From positions 1-49,697 of the forward strand of contig MFBZ01000019.1 of NCBI GenBank assembly GCA_001776545.1: a stretch of 49,697 bases of DNA, given 5' to 3'. Every line of letters begins with the position of its first letter. Positions within the stretch are counted from its first letter, which is position 1. Below the pieces are notes generated by a model. The model had not been told where the DNA came from, made no database searches, and saw only the letters and a list, made by a program, of their open reading frames with translations. The DNA comes from Candidatus Curtissbacteria bacterium RIFCSPLOWO2_12_FULL_41_16 (GTDB taxonomy: Bacteria; Patescibacteriota; Microgenomatia; Curtissbacterales; GWA2-41-24). A program made the translations under genes and the position numbers. Below are positions 1 through 7,151 of this stretch, piece by piece.

Positions 1-437
1 AATTTCGGTATGAGACCAGCCAGTTGGGTGATTAAACCTGCCTGCTTTGGGTCTTTGGGCAAGCTTTTGATATAGGTTGGGGTCAGGCCGGGAATCCAGG
101 TGCCGCCACCATCAGATAAAAACTGGGCGCCGCTAGTGCATGGACTTGGATTACATGGGGGTGGATAAGCCTGATAGTCCTGATAATAAGAAACTAAAGC
201 GGTTTTTATAGCCTTTAAGTCTTGTTTGCGGCGGCTGTCGCGGGCGCTGTCTTGGGCGGAGTTAAAATTAGCATAGGCGAGACTGGAGACAATACTGACG
301 ACGCTAATGGCGATAAGAAGCTCGACTAAAGTAAAACCATGTTTCACTCTGAAGTGATAAGAAATAAGAGATAAGAGATAAGTTTTTATTATACTTATTG
401 CTTTTTGCTTATCACTTATTACTTTGTGGAAGGGCAT
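1..437 (-). CDS. Type IV prepilin-like protein (C-terminal part outside window)
   Basis: The frame is open from an ATG at 437 to the left edge. A classical prepilin signature lies downstream: a short basic stretch, then G-F-T-L-V-E-L-L and a hydrophobic helix (about residues 34-55). The prepilin peptidase should cut after the Gly, and the Phe would be methylated. After the helix come residues typical of pilins (NFNSAQDSARDSRRKQDLK), then a Pro/Cys-rich region. A GTG at 347 would give a short leader (M-K-H-G) and is the more usual prepilin start. The stretch 348-436 between the two starts is word-repeat DNA. Three further pilus-like genes follow upstream on the same strand. Major versus minor pilin cannot be decided from this fragment. 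Confidence 0.8.
   Translation of the reverse strand, partial: MPFHKVISDKQKAISIIKTYLLSLISYHFRVKHGFTLVELLIAISVVSIVSSLAYANFNSAQDSARDSRRKQDLKAIKTALVSYYQDYQAYPPPCNPSPCTSGAQFLSDGGGTWIPGLTPTYIKSLPKDPKQAGLITQLAGLIPK
348..436. repeat. Tandem word-like repeat in pilin 5' region
   Basis: Imperfect tandem repetition of a short word (gataagaaataagagataag and variants). It lies between ATG 437 and GTG 347 of the pilin gene and keeps the frame open. A different word repeat sits in the same place in the other prepilin gene at 3337-3430. Confidence 0.6.
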
Positions 438-578
438 TAACTCAATTGTCAAATGCTTGCTCCTCGAAGTCAAGTTTTGATAGAAGGGGTTGGTTGTTAG
501 TCGTCAATTGCGTTAATTTCTTCAACCCCGGCTTGTCTATGTATTCCAAGCCGGGGTTGTGTTTGAGAATGTAAGGGG

Positions 579-743
579 TTAGATCTTGACTTCCTTGTGT
601 TCCGTTACCTTACGGTCTTTGGGGCAATACTTTTTCATAACCAGTTTTTCTTTGGTATTTTCCGGGTTTTTGGAGGTCGTGTAATTTCGCGATTTGCAAA
701 CCGGACATTCGAGTTGGATTAAGATGCGTTTGGATTTAGCCAT
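579..743 (-). CDS. rpmG: 50S ribosomal protein L33
   Basis: A 54-residue protein starting MAKSKRILIQLECPVCKSRNY and ending in a basic tail. It has the L33 layout: short and basic, with CPVC near residue 13 and a second Cys in KKYCPKD near residue 39. One Cys of the usual second CxxC pair is missing, so zinc binding may be partial. L33 sits near the E site of the large ribosomal subunit. The gene lies between the partial pilin and the four-helix-bundle gene on the minus strand, an unusual setting for a ribosomal protein. It was too short for automatic ORF listing. Confidence 0.9.
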   Translation of the reverse strand: MAKSKRILIQLECPVCKSRNYTTSKNPENTKEKLVMKKYCPKDRKVTEHKEVKI

Positions 744-746
744 TGT

Positions 747-780
747 TAGGGTATAGGGTCTAGGGAATAGGGTCTAGACA
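747..780. repeat. Left repeat array of four-helix-bundle gene
   Basis: Repeats of the word agggtctag / agggaatag. The array contains the stop codon of the 774-1136 gene. It is inverted relative to the array at 1137-1174 (ctagaccct orientation), so the small gene is bracketed by inverted repeats. Confidence 0.7.
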
Positions 781-1136
781 CTTTTAAACTTATTAGTCAT
801 AGAGTTTAGCATCTTGAGAACTTCTTGTAAAACAGACTCCGATTTTTCAAAATCACCTGTATTTGAGAGTTTTAGTTTTTTAGCAATGATCAGTTGAGTT
901 TCTAATTCCAATGCGTTGCCATATGCGATGTATAAAAATTGACGATATTCTTTGCGAGAACTTCTTCCATATCCCTCGGCGATGTTTGAGGGAATTGATA
1001 CGGCTGCTCTTCTCATCTGTGAGATAATGCCGTAGAGTTCTGACCTTGGGAATATCGAGGTTAATTCATATATTAGGGTTGCCAATTCCATCGATTTCCG
1101 CCAAACAATTAGCTCTTTATGTGATTTTAGTTTCAT
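774..1136 (-). CDS. Four-helix-bundle protein (S23 / 23S rRNA intervening-sequence type)
   Basis: A 120-residue, all-helical protein. The hallmark segments are KELIVWRKSMELATLIYELT near the N terminus, then a QMRRAAVSIPSNIAEGYGR block and KEYRQFLYIAYGNALELETQL. These match the family named four helix bundle protein or S23, first seen in intervening sequences of 23S rRNA and related to the Avd protein of diversity-generating retroelements. No rRNA or reverse transcriptase is nearby here. The gene is bracketed by inverted word-repeat arrays and splits the pilin/rpmG region, which suggests arrival as a small repeat-bordered unit. Its molecular function is unknown; binding of a structured nucleic acid is inferred from the family. 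Confidence 0.88.
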   Translation of the reverse strand: MKLKSHKELIVWRKSMELATLIYELTSIFPRSELYGIISQMRRAAVSIPSNIAEGYGRSSRKEYRQFLYIAYGNALELETQLIIAKKLKLSNTGDFEKSESVLQEVLKMLNSMTNKFKSV

Positions 1137-1174
1137 ACTAGACGCTAGACCCTAGTCTCTAGTCTCTAGACCCT
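1137..1174. repeat. Right repeat array of four-helix-bundle gene
   Basis: Repeats of ctagaccctagtctctagtc type, inverted relative to the array at 747-780. The array begins directly upstream of the ATG at 1136 and ends at the stop codon of the next gene (1175). Confidence 0.7.
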
Positions 1175-2386
1175 TTATGGGCTTGACGTAAATCGATATG
1201 TCCCTTTCTTTATCTGCCACGAGCCGCCTGGACCGACAGAGAAAGTGGCGGAGGCAAGACCGGTATCGTAATCCAGCGTAGAACTTTGAGTCATAGTTAA
1301 TGTTTTGGCAATTAGTGAGGCTACATGGGCGGATTGGGACAGTACTCCACCTCCTACAAGGGCATAAAAAATCCCGGTAGCACCTGATTGCGAGATCTGG
1401 ACGGCTGTACTGTCGGTGGAAGTGGTGACTAACATGATATAGCCTTTAGGGCTGGCACTTGTTGGTTCGAGCGTGCCTCCTTGGGTGAGGTCGATATTAC
1501 CATCTGCAATTAGTACCGTGCCATTTGAGCCAAAGCCCTCATTTAATTTGAGTTTGGTTAGGCCCTGGGACATGGAAAAATTTCCGCCATTACCGAAGCC
1601 GTCTTTGGCAACCCAGATTGGTCCGTTCATAGTAACAGTAACATTGCCTGTTATTTCCAGATCACCGACATACTTTTGCGAGCCAATTGGGGTAGCATAA
1701 TCGATAGTGCACTTTGGGCTACAAGTAGTAATGCCGCCATCATCGGCTTTGTCTTTCCAAAAATCATAGTCGACAGTAGGTGCGGGCTGGGGTGAGGCTC
1801 CAGGGTTTGTCGTGCCCATAACGTCGATAGGTGGTTCGTCTATATTGCCAACAGCCCAAGCATCTCCGGTGATTACCTGAGAACCACCTACACCGGCTGC
1901 GATGTTGCCGTTTGAGTAGACGCTTCCGTTGATCCTGGAAGAATTGGACATAGTGATTCCTCCTTCTAGGGTTTGAGTGGCGTAGCGGAATGAAGCTCCT
2001 TCAGAGTTGACTTGGGCATCCACTTTGATTGTCTGTTTAGCTCGTGGGGAAGTGGCATTGGGGATATAACCGGTTGAGACAATGGTTTTTAGCTGGGGAT
2101 TGGGCGGAGTTTTTTCTTGAATAGTAACTGTGAAGGTGCCGGTTGTGCCAAGTGGTGTATTGGATTCACCAGTATATGTTCCAGCGGTTTCATTGAGCTG
2201 CCAGATGGCATTATCAACTCCTGCCTCTGCTAGGTTGGTTGCTTGTTCGCGCAAAATGGAATTGGAACCAAAGCGCAAGAATCCGGCGACTCTTGTGAAA
2301 AGCGCGGCGGTCAAGATGAGAATGACTGTCAAAAAGATGGCGGCAATGATTAGAATTTGACCAGATTTGAAATTTGAAATTTTCAT
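1175..2386 (-). CDS. PilX-like pilus assembly / surface protein
   Basis: A 403-residue protein. A short basic N terminus is followed by one long hydrophobic helix (about residues 9-31, GQILIIAAIFLTVILILTAA) and then a large Ser/Thr/Gly-rich exported domain. The segment REQATNLAEAGVDNAIWQLN just after the helix is typical of PilX/PulK-like minor pilus components. The extracellular part contains repeated N-x-S/T-G patterns of a beta-rich fold and one CSPKC motif. It lies 1 base after the PulJ-like prepilin, and with the PulI-like gene upstream it forms a minor-pilin operon. Such proteins probably prime pilus assembly; the exact role here is inferred. Confidence 0.7.
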   Translation of the reverse strand: MKISNFKSGQILIIAAIFLTVILILTAALFTRVAGFLRFGSNSILREQATNLAEAGVDNAIWQLNETAGTYTGESNTPLGTTGTFTVTIQEKTPPNPQLKTIVSTGYIPNATSPRAKQTIKVDAQVNSEGASFRYATQTLEGGITMSNSSRINGSVYSNGNIAAGVGGSQVITGDAWAVGNIDEPPIDVMGTTNPGASPQPAPTVDYDFWKDKADDGGITTCSPKCTIDYATPIGSQKYVGDLEITGNVTVTMNGPIWVAKDGFGNGGNFSMSQGLTKLKLNEGFGSNGTVLIADGNIDLTQGGTLEPTSASPKGYIMLVTTSTDSTAVQISQSGATGIFYALVGGGVLSQSAHVASLIAKTLTMTQSSTLDYDTGLASATFSVGPGGSWQIKKGTYRFTSSP

Positions 2387-2387
2387 C

Positions 2388-2966
2388 TCACTTGTTCCTC
2401 AATACCGCTTTTGCTTTTTGGGTTGTTGTTTGAGTTTTGCCTTGCGAAGTTGCGGTAGTTGTCACCGACGTAGTAACTTCGCCAGCCTGCGTCGGGTTGG
2501 CGTTATCATAAGTAAATTGTAAATCAGAAATAGTGGTGGCTATAATTTTGGGACCTGAGGTTCGGCTACTTGAGGCATCGGCGACTATTTTCCTGACTAG
2601 TTTTGTATTGTCGGTGGCGTCGCGTTTATAGACAATGTAATCGTAGTTCCCATTATCGAGAGGCTCGTCAGAGGCATCTTGTGGCCAAAGTTGGAGTACA
2701 AGGACAGTTGCTGATGTTGTATCGCCAGCGCAGTCTGCGCAGGTCGTAACAACTGATTGACTTTGGCGGATTTGGTTTACTATTTCATCAAGAGCCAGCT
2801 TATTTTGACTGGCAACATCAATGGCTGTATTTTGGTTTGAAAAAAGGCGAAAATGGGCAATGTAGACAGAAGCCACTAGAATTGAAACAAGGCCAATGAT
2901 GGCAAGGCCGGTGATCAGCTCGATGATGGTAAAACCATGCAAATTTAAAATTGGTTTAGAGTCCAT
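2388..2966 (-). CDS. PulJ/GspJ-like minor prepilin
   Basis: A 192-residue protein with a prepilin leader ending in L-H-G, followed by FTIIELITGLAIIGLVSILV. This gives the processing site (after Gly16), the methylated Phe and Glu at +5. The soluble part has a CADCAG pair and polar loops. Its start overlaps the end of the upstream prepilin gene by 11 bases, and its stop lies next to the PilX-like gene, so the three are almost certainly co-transcribed. Length and gene order fit a PulJ-type minor pseudopilin. PilW is the equivalent name in type IV pilus systems, and the sequence alone does not separate the two. Confidence 0.75.
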   Translation of the reverse strand: MDSKPILNLHGFTIIELITGLAIIGLVSILVASVYIAHFRLFSNQNTAIDVASQNKLALDEIVNQIRQSQSVVTTCADCAGDTTSATVLVLQLWPQDASDEPLDNGNYDYIVYKRDATDNTKLVRKIVADASSSRTSGPKIIATTISDLQFTYDNANPTQAGEVTTSVTTTATSQGKTQTTTQKAKAVLRNK

Positions 2967-3432
2967 CTTTAGAAATTAAGGTATCCATCTTGATTTCTTG
3001 GGAAGCATTATTTTCTACCCAGGTAACACTGATGATGATTTGTTTAATGTCGGAGTCGGTCTGGTAGTCAGAAACGGTCCTTTCGGCTGCCGCCTGAGGT
3101 AGTTTGGCAAGATCCGAGTTGCAAGGTGCGCCAATCGCCCCGCTTGCCGGAAGCGAAGCAAAGGCCGTTTTTCTTAACTGTTCTATTTCACAGCTAGCAA
3201 TTTTTGCGGCAAACCCTTGCAGATTTGATTTTCGGCTGGACATGAAAGTGCCAGATGTTGCAAAAAGGACAACAATAATTGCCAGAATCAAAAGCAGCGA
3301 GATGAGGATTTCGATCAAAGTGAAGCCATACTTCACTTTGAAGTGACACGTGACACGTGACACATGACACGTTTTTGATACTTTGTTTCTCGTTGCTTGT
3401 TTCTTGTTACTTGTTACGAAGAGGAGGGGCAT
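2956..3432 (-). CDS. PulI/PilV-like minor prepilin
   Basis: A 158-residue protein with the prepilin signature K-Y-G / F-T-L-I-E-I-L-I-S followed by a hydrophobic helix. The ATG at 3432 gives a 36-residue leader containing Lys/Thr/Cys-rich residues encoded by tandem word repeats (3337-3430). A GTG at 3336 gives a conventional 4-residue leader, and either could be right. A TATAAT box lies about 8 bases upstream of the ATG (minus strand), without a convincing -35. This is the first gene of the minor-pilin operon, consistent with PulI/PilV preceding PulJ/PilW. Confidence 0.75.
   Translation of the reverse strand: MPLLFVTSNKKQATRNKVSKTCHVSRVTCHFKVKYGFTLIEILISLLLILAIIVVLFATSGTFMSSRKSNLQGFAAKIASCEIEQLRKTAFASLPASGAIGAPCNSDLAKLPQAAAERTVSDYQTDSDIKQIIISVTWVENNASQEIKMDTLISKDGL
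3337..3430. repeat. Tandem word-like repeats in prepilin leader region
   Basis: Two blocks: gtgacacgtgacacatgacac-type words and cttgtttcttgttacttgtt-type words. They fill the interval between the distal ATG and proximal GTG starts of the prepilin gene and leave the frame open. Confidence 0.6.
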
Positions 3433-3493
3433 TGATTTAATTATATTAGGTTTTTTGGTAAAATTAACAGCGCTGATATTTCAATAACGCTTC

Positions 3494-3566
3494 GCCGACG
3501 TAGCTCAGTGGTTAGAGCACCTGTTTTGTAAACAGGGTGTCGTGAGTTCGAATCTCACCGTCGGCT
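3494..3566 (+). tRNA. tRNA-Thr (anticodon TGT)
   Basis: A 73-nt cloverleaf. Acceptor gccgacg pairs with cgtcggc, discriminator T. The anticodon stem ctgtt/aacag encloses the loop tttgtaa with TGT at its centre. The T arm is gtgag-ttcgaat-ctcac. CCA is not encoded. Confidence 0.95.
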
Positions 3567-3572
3567 CATCTC

Positions 3573-3657
3573 GCTGGGATGGCGGAGTGGACAATCGCAA
3601 CGGTCTGTAAAACCGTCGCCCGAAAGGGCTCCGCAGGTTCGAATCCTGCTCCCAGCA
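3573..3657 (+). tRNA. tRNA-Tyr (anticodon GTA)
   Basis: An 85-nt class II tRNA. Acceptor gctggga pairs with tcccagc, discriminator A. The anticodon loop is ctgtaaa (GTA), with a long variable arm gcccgaaagggc and T arm gcagg-ttcgaat-cctgc. It follows tRNA-Thr after 6 bases, so the two are probably co-transcribed. Confidence 0.95.
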
Positions 3658-3734
3658 CTGCGTCAGAACTAAACTATCATGTTTTGCGAAGTTAGTGTAA
3701 CTACCTCGCTCAGCTTTTAGTTTGTTCTTTCTCT

Positions 3735-3764
3735 CCAAAATTCGGACGAATTTTGGGCTTTTTG
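3735..3764 (+). terminator. Rho-independent terminator after tRNA pair
   Basis: A perfect 9-bp stem (ccaaaattc / gaattttgg) with loop ggac, followed by gctttttgt. It is located 78 bases after tRNA-Tyr. Confidence 0.75.
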
Positions 3765-3858
3765 TCAACCGCCAGTTGGCGGATGAAGAGGAGAAATGAT
3801 GAAGCGCTAATGAGTTTTGCATTCGGCAAAACGGTTCAAGCGAAATCTATTTCGGCGA

Positions 3859-3930
3859 GCCCAGGTGGTTCAGTGGTAGAACGCGTCCTTGGTAAGGACG
3901 AAGTCGCGGGTTCGATTCCCGCTCTGGGCT
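3859..3930 (+). tRNA. tRNA-Thr (anticodon GGT)
   Basis: A 72-nt cloverleaf. Acceptor gcccagg pairs with tctgggc (one G-U), discriminator T. The anticodon stem gtcct/aggac has the loop tggtaa region with GGT. T arm gcggg-ttcgatt-cccgc. CCA is not encoded. Confidence 0.93.
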
Positions 3931-4129
3931 CAAAAAGTTGTGCGGACTTGACTTGATCTGATACAATTTCAGCAACTTAAGAATTCTGCCTCAAGGAAGA
4001 TTTTCTGATAATGGAGAAATAAAATATCAGCAAGGCTTTAATTATTGTAATTTACTTAAGAATCAAGGGAAGCCTTCTGATATTTTCTAAAATCAGAATT
4101 TATTAGATTTTTAAGGAAGATTTTAGAAA

Positions 4130-4657
4130 ATGGAAGAACAACAAACACCAACGGCCGGTAGTCCAATTTACCAGGAATCTCAGGAAAAAAACGCCAAATG
4201 GCTTTGGATACTGATTGTTCTGATAATTGTCGGCGCCCTAGTCTTTGCTTTCGTTCGGGGAATCGGGCCCTTGGCGAGATTTAAGGGAGAATTTAGAGAA
4301 GAAGCATCACCTACCCCGGTTGAATTTTTTAGCCCTTCGCCTACGCCGGAGGCAACGGGGGGGGCAGAACTTGATAAAAGCGAGCCCAAAATTAGAGTTT
4401 TGAACGGGAGCGGTCAGGCCGGAATCGCCTCATCGGTAAAGGATTTTCTCGAGGGCAAGGGTTATAAGGTGGTTTCGATCGGGAATGCGGCAAGTTATGA
4501 TTTCAAAAATACGGTACTGCGCTTTAAAGAAAGTTTTAAAAATTTTGAAGAAGTTTTGACAAGCGATCTTGAAGATAAATATTCAGTAACTACTGCTGGC
4601 GAGGTTCTTGAAGCGACAGACTCGGCGGACATTGAAGTGACTGTCGGAGCCAAGTAA
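4130..4657 (+). CDS. Membrane-anchored LytR C-terminal-domain protein
   Basis: A 175-residue protein. The cytoplasmic N terminus is Gln/Thr-rich, one transmembrane helix lies at about residues 24-44, and a Pro/Ser/Thr-rich linker follows (about 58-75). The C-terminal domain begins PKIRVLNGSGQAGIASSVKD. The V-L-N-G-S/T-G pattern is the hallmark of the LytR_C domain (PF13399), which occurs attached to LytR-CpsA-Psr ligases or alone. The catalytic LCP domain is absent. A role at the cell surface is likely but the molecular function is unknown. A strong terminator follows at 4733. Confidence 0.75.
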   Translation: MEEQQTPTAGSPIYQESQEKNAKWLWILIVLIIVGALVFAFVRGIGPLARFKGEFREEASPTPVEFFSPSPTPEATGGAELDKSEPKIRVLNGSGQAGIASSVKDFLEGKGYKVVSIGNAASYDFKNTVLRFKESFKNFEEVLTSDLEDKYSVTTAGEVLEATDSADIEVTVGAK

Positions 4658-4732
4658 ATTTTAAATTTCGAATTTTGAATATCAGTCCTCGCGTTTTCTC
4701 GTCTGATATTTTCTCATAAGTTTTAAAAATTG

Positions 4733-4756
4733 AAAAACCGCCCTTGAGCGGTTTTT
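4733..4756. terminator. Bidirectional rho-independent terminator
   Basis: Perfect 9-bp stem aaaaaccgc / gcggttttt with loop ccttga. A T tract is present on each strand, so it can end both the LytR_C gene (plus) and a transcript from 4757-4960 (minus). Confidence 0.85.
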
Positions 4757-4960
4757 GATAATTACAACCCTACTTGAGGCGCATATTTTAGCTTTTCTCC
4801 GGTTAAACCCAAGGCGGGTATCCTGCCATCCTTTGCCAAGGCTACGGAATGGACGCGGATTCCCATAGTTTTTCCAATGAAGCGAAGAAATATGCTAAGT
4901 TTTAAAGTGCAACCTTAGTAGGGTAGTTCCTGTGAACCAATTTAATAATAGCATAGTTGT
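4757..4960 (-). other. Possible small RNA or short ORF ending at terminator
   Basis: This gap on the minus strand carries a -10-like TATTAT (4945-4950) with only a weak -35, followed by about 190 bases and the terminator at 4733-4756. Inside is a short frame, ATG 4866 to TAA 4762, encoding 34 residues (MGIRVHSVALAKDGRIPALG...YAPQVGL). The frame has no clear ribosome binding site. I recognise neither a known RNA family nor the peptide. It could be a small RNA, a small protein or a gene remnant. Confidence 0.3.
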
Positions 4961-4990
4961 CAATTAACCAACAAGAGAATTCGCAAGAAG

Positions 4991-5638
4991 TTAGAATGGG
5001 GCGGCAAAACCGGGCATCAGAATAGCAAATAAGGATGAGGCGATAGGAAAGATAATTTTGGCGATTGCCCCGGAGACAAGAAGTAAGAGCAAGATGAAGA
5101 TACCATATCTTTCGGTTTGGACAAAATCATGATACCAGTCGCGAGGTAGAAGACCGGCAAGAACTTTAAAACCATCAAGGGGGGCAACAGGAATTAGGTT
5201 AAAAACGCCAAGGATTATGTTTAGCCAAATGATGATTGAAATAACTTGATAGGTTGTAACTATTGTTGGGCTTAGATTACTTGTAAAAAAAGCAATAAGA
5301 TAGGGGAGAGAAAGAAAGATGGCTAAAGCAAAATTGGAAATAGCGCCCGCAACCGAAATTAAAGCCGAGTCTCTTTTAATATTGCGCAGATTGTAGGGGT
5401 CAAATGGTGTTGGTTTTCCCCAACCAAATCCCAAAAACAAAAGAGCGATTGTACCGATGGGGTCTAAGTGTGACGCGGGATTAAGAGTTAACCTGCCGGC
5501 AAGTTTGGCTGTAGGGTCTCCAAGTCTGTAGGCAACAAAAGCGTGTGCAGCTTCATGGATGGAAATTGCGAAGACTAAACCTGAAATAAAGGCAATGGCG
5601 ATAACGGGATTTGTTTGAAGAAGAGTCAGAATAAGCAT
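4991..5638 (-). CDS. Site-2 protease family (M50) membrane metalloprotease
   Basis: A 215-residue polytopic protein. The zinc motif HEAAH lies at about residues 28-32 in the first hydrophobic segment. The second motif, NLIPVAPLDGFKVLAG, supplies the Asp ligand near residue 150. The layout of short soluble loops and about five hydrophobic helices, with no PDZ domain, fits the small archaeal/bacterial S2P group that cleaves within membranes. Its substrate is unknown. It differs from the PDZ-containing RseP-type protease at 30519. It stands alone, divergent from rpmB. Confidence 0.88.
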   Translation of the reverse strand: MLILTLLQTNPVIAIAFISGLVFAISIHEAAHAFVAYRLGDPTAKLAGRLTLNPASHLDPIGTIALLFLGFGWGKPTPFDPYNLRNIKRDSALISVAGAISNFALAIFLSLPYLIAFFTSNLSPTIVTTYQVISIIIWLNIILGVFNLIPVAPLDGFKVLAGLLPRDWYHDFVQTERYGIFILLLLLVSGAIAKIIFPIASSLFAILMPGFAAPF

Positions 5639-5646
5639 TGATTAGG

Positions 5647-5676
5647 TTGTGTGATTTTCGAATGTTATGGTATATT
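5647..5676 (+). promoter_or_regulatory. Candidate promoter for rpmB
   Basis: ttgtgt and tatatt are separated by 18 bases. The 250-base gap 5639-5888 is otherwise AT-rich with direct repeats of ttttaatt type and no other gene that I can see. The leader would be about 205 bases. Confidence 0.35.
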
Positions 5677-5888
5677 GTAGCAGATTCAAATAATTTTCAA
5701 TTTTTAATTCTTAATTTTTATTCAACGAAAAACTATGCTTATTGAATTTTTAATGATTTAATTTGCGAAGAAAATATCTGAGCAAACGATATTTTTAAAA
5801 ATTGATAAGAAAATATTTATGGAAAATATTTTGAAACATTTAGGTTTCATTAAAAATTTCAAATTGTAAATTAAAAATTTATTAGCTT

Positions 5889-6170
5889 ATGCGGGTTTGT
5901 CAAATTTGCGGTAAAAAATCATTGATTCAAAAATCCGGCGCCCACCAATATGGCGGGGGCTGGGCCATGAGGGCGACCAAAAAACGCAGGGTTTGGATGG
6001 TAAATCTGCACGAGGTCAAGGTTATCTATCGGGGGAAACGTCAGACAATGAGGCTTTGTACCAAATGTTTAAGAAAGGTTAAAGCGCAGATGAAGTTGAT
6101 TGAGAGCCAAAAGAAAGAGGAGCTTGTCACTCCTAAATTTAAAGAAGACACTCCAGTAGCTACTGCATAA
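5889..6170 (+). CDS. rpmB: 50S ribosomal protein L28
   Basis: A 93-residue basic protein starting MRVCQICGKKSLIQKSGAHQ. The L28 pattern is clear: N-terminal CxxC, then TKKRRVWMVNLHEVKVIYRG and LCTKCLRKVKAQMK with a second CxxC, so the zinc-binding form is intact. The C-terminal 20 residues are an acidic/Thr-rich extension beyond the usual 60-80 residues. The gene is monocistronic and ends at a terminator shared with the convergent fmt gene. Confidence 0.93.
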   Translation: MRVCQICGKKSLIQKSGAHQYGGGWAMRATKKRRVWMVNLHEVKVIYRGKRQTMRLCTKCLRKVKAQMKLIESQKKEELVTPKFKEDTPVATA

Positions 6171-6190
6171 AAAGACACTAAAGTGTCTTT
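6171..6190. terminator. Terminator between convergent rpmB and fmt
   Basis: Stem aaagacac / gtgtcttt with a four-base loop. It starts directly after the rpmB stop and ends at the first base of the fmt stop codon (6190). Confidence 0.65.
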
Positions 6191-7134
6191 CAGGACTCAG
6201 GACTGCCCTGTTTTGCAAATAGCTGACTGATTTGCTCGTAGAATTGCGGATATCCATTCTTGAATTCGGTAATTGACATTGGGTGCTTGCCTTCCGGCTG
6301 GATTTTTCCTTCTGGTAAAAACTTCAACATTTTCCCATTCCATTTTGTCCAGACATTTGGCCAAGGATGGTAAGCTCGGATCATGCGATCAAGAGTTTGT
6401 CGATCTGGCGGATTTGAGAGATCAATTAGTCCATCTTCCTTATTGATATATTTTGTAATAGTGGCTTTTGTGTGGTCTTGAGGTTTGGGAGGAAGGTAGA
6501 TTTCTGTATCTTTTAAGACACCTTCGAGGTGTAGAGACTTTTCACCTCGAAGGTGGGAGAGGTATTTGGGTAAGACTTGGGTAAGTAAATCCGCACCAAG
6601 ATTCCCCAACTTTTCAATTAAAGTTAAATTGGTGTCATCTCTGGAGATTGTTATTTCTTTTTGGGCCAAGATCGGGCCGTGATCAATCTTTTTATCTATA
6701 AGTATGATAGTGACGCCGGTCTTTTCTTCGCCAGCTAGAATTGCAGATTGAATCGGCGAGGGGCCGCGGTACTTGGGCAGGATTGAAGGGTGGATATTGA
6801 TGAAGCCGAATTTTGGAATTTCTAAAATTTCTTTTGAGATTATCTTTCCGTATGCGACTAAAATCGCTAAATCAAATTTTAAATTTGGGTCGGAAAGGCT
6901 TTTGGGCTGAAGTACTTTGATGCGATTTTTGAGGGCTGTTTGCTTGACGGGTGATGGTTGGAGTTTTTGACCGCGACCTGATTTTGTATCGGAGGCGGTA
7001 ACTACAACTTGAGGTTTGTGGTGCGAGTTGATTAATTTTTCTAAGACGACTTGCGCAAGGCGGGGGGTACCGAAAAACAAGGTCTTTAGGCCAGTAGGCT
7101 CGTGGGTCGGTGGTATCTTATCGGACATAATCAA
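6190..7134 (-). CDS. fmt: Methionyl-tRNA formyltransferase
   Basis: A 314-residue protein that formylates initiator Met-tRNA using 10-formyl-THF. The N-terminal Rossmann domain begins KTLFFGTPRLAQVVLEKL. The formyl-THF site is HPSILPKYRGPSPIQSAI (about residues 113-130) with the family Asn-x-His (NIHPS), and DHGPIL (about 151) matches the family's D-x-G-x-I/D block. The C-terminal OB-like domain carries RAYHPWPNVWTKW. A palindromic repeat at 6519-6556 adds about a dozen residues in frame. def follows next on the same strand, the usual fmt/def pairing that processes N-terminal formyl-Met. Confidence 0.93.
   Translation of the reverse strand: MIMSDKIPPTHEPTGLKTLFFGTPRLAQVVLEKLINSHHKPQVVVTASDTKSGRGQKLQPSPVKQTALKNRIKVLQPKSLSDPNLKFDLAILVAYGKIISKEILEIPKFGFINIHPSILPKYRGPSPIQSAILAGEEKTGVTIILIDKKIDHGPILAQKEITISRDDTNLTLIEKLGNLGADLLTQVLPKYLSHLRGEKSLHLEGVLKDTEIYLPPKPQDHTKATITKYINKEDGLIDLSNPPDRQTLDRMIRAYHPWPNVWTKWNGKMLKFLPEGKIQPEGKHPMSITEFKNGYPQFYEQISQLFAKQGSPES
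6519..6556. repeat. In-gene palindromic repeat pair in fmt
   Basis: Two near-palindromes in tandem, acaccttcgaggtgt and cacctcgaaggtg, read in frame within fmt between the formyltransferase and C-terminal domains. Similar units occur in purH and tig. Confidence 0.65.
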
Positions 7135-7151
7135 ATTATATACCTACCGTC

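Noticed and set aside
3505-3956. Open frames across the tRNA cluster
   Set aside because: They run through the tRNA genes and the terminator and have no protein-like composition.
3957-4129. Near-duplicate aaggaagatttt...atgg segments as a gene or attenuator
   Set aside because: Two similar 23-base stretches exist, but there is no open frame, stable hairpin with T tract or promoter of quality; it may simply be a small duplication.
4757-4960. tmRNA or 4.5S RNA in the gap after the LytR_C gene
   Set aside because: No tRNA-like ends, no tag peptide ending in an Ala-type motif, and no SRP tetraloop consensus were seen.
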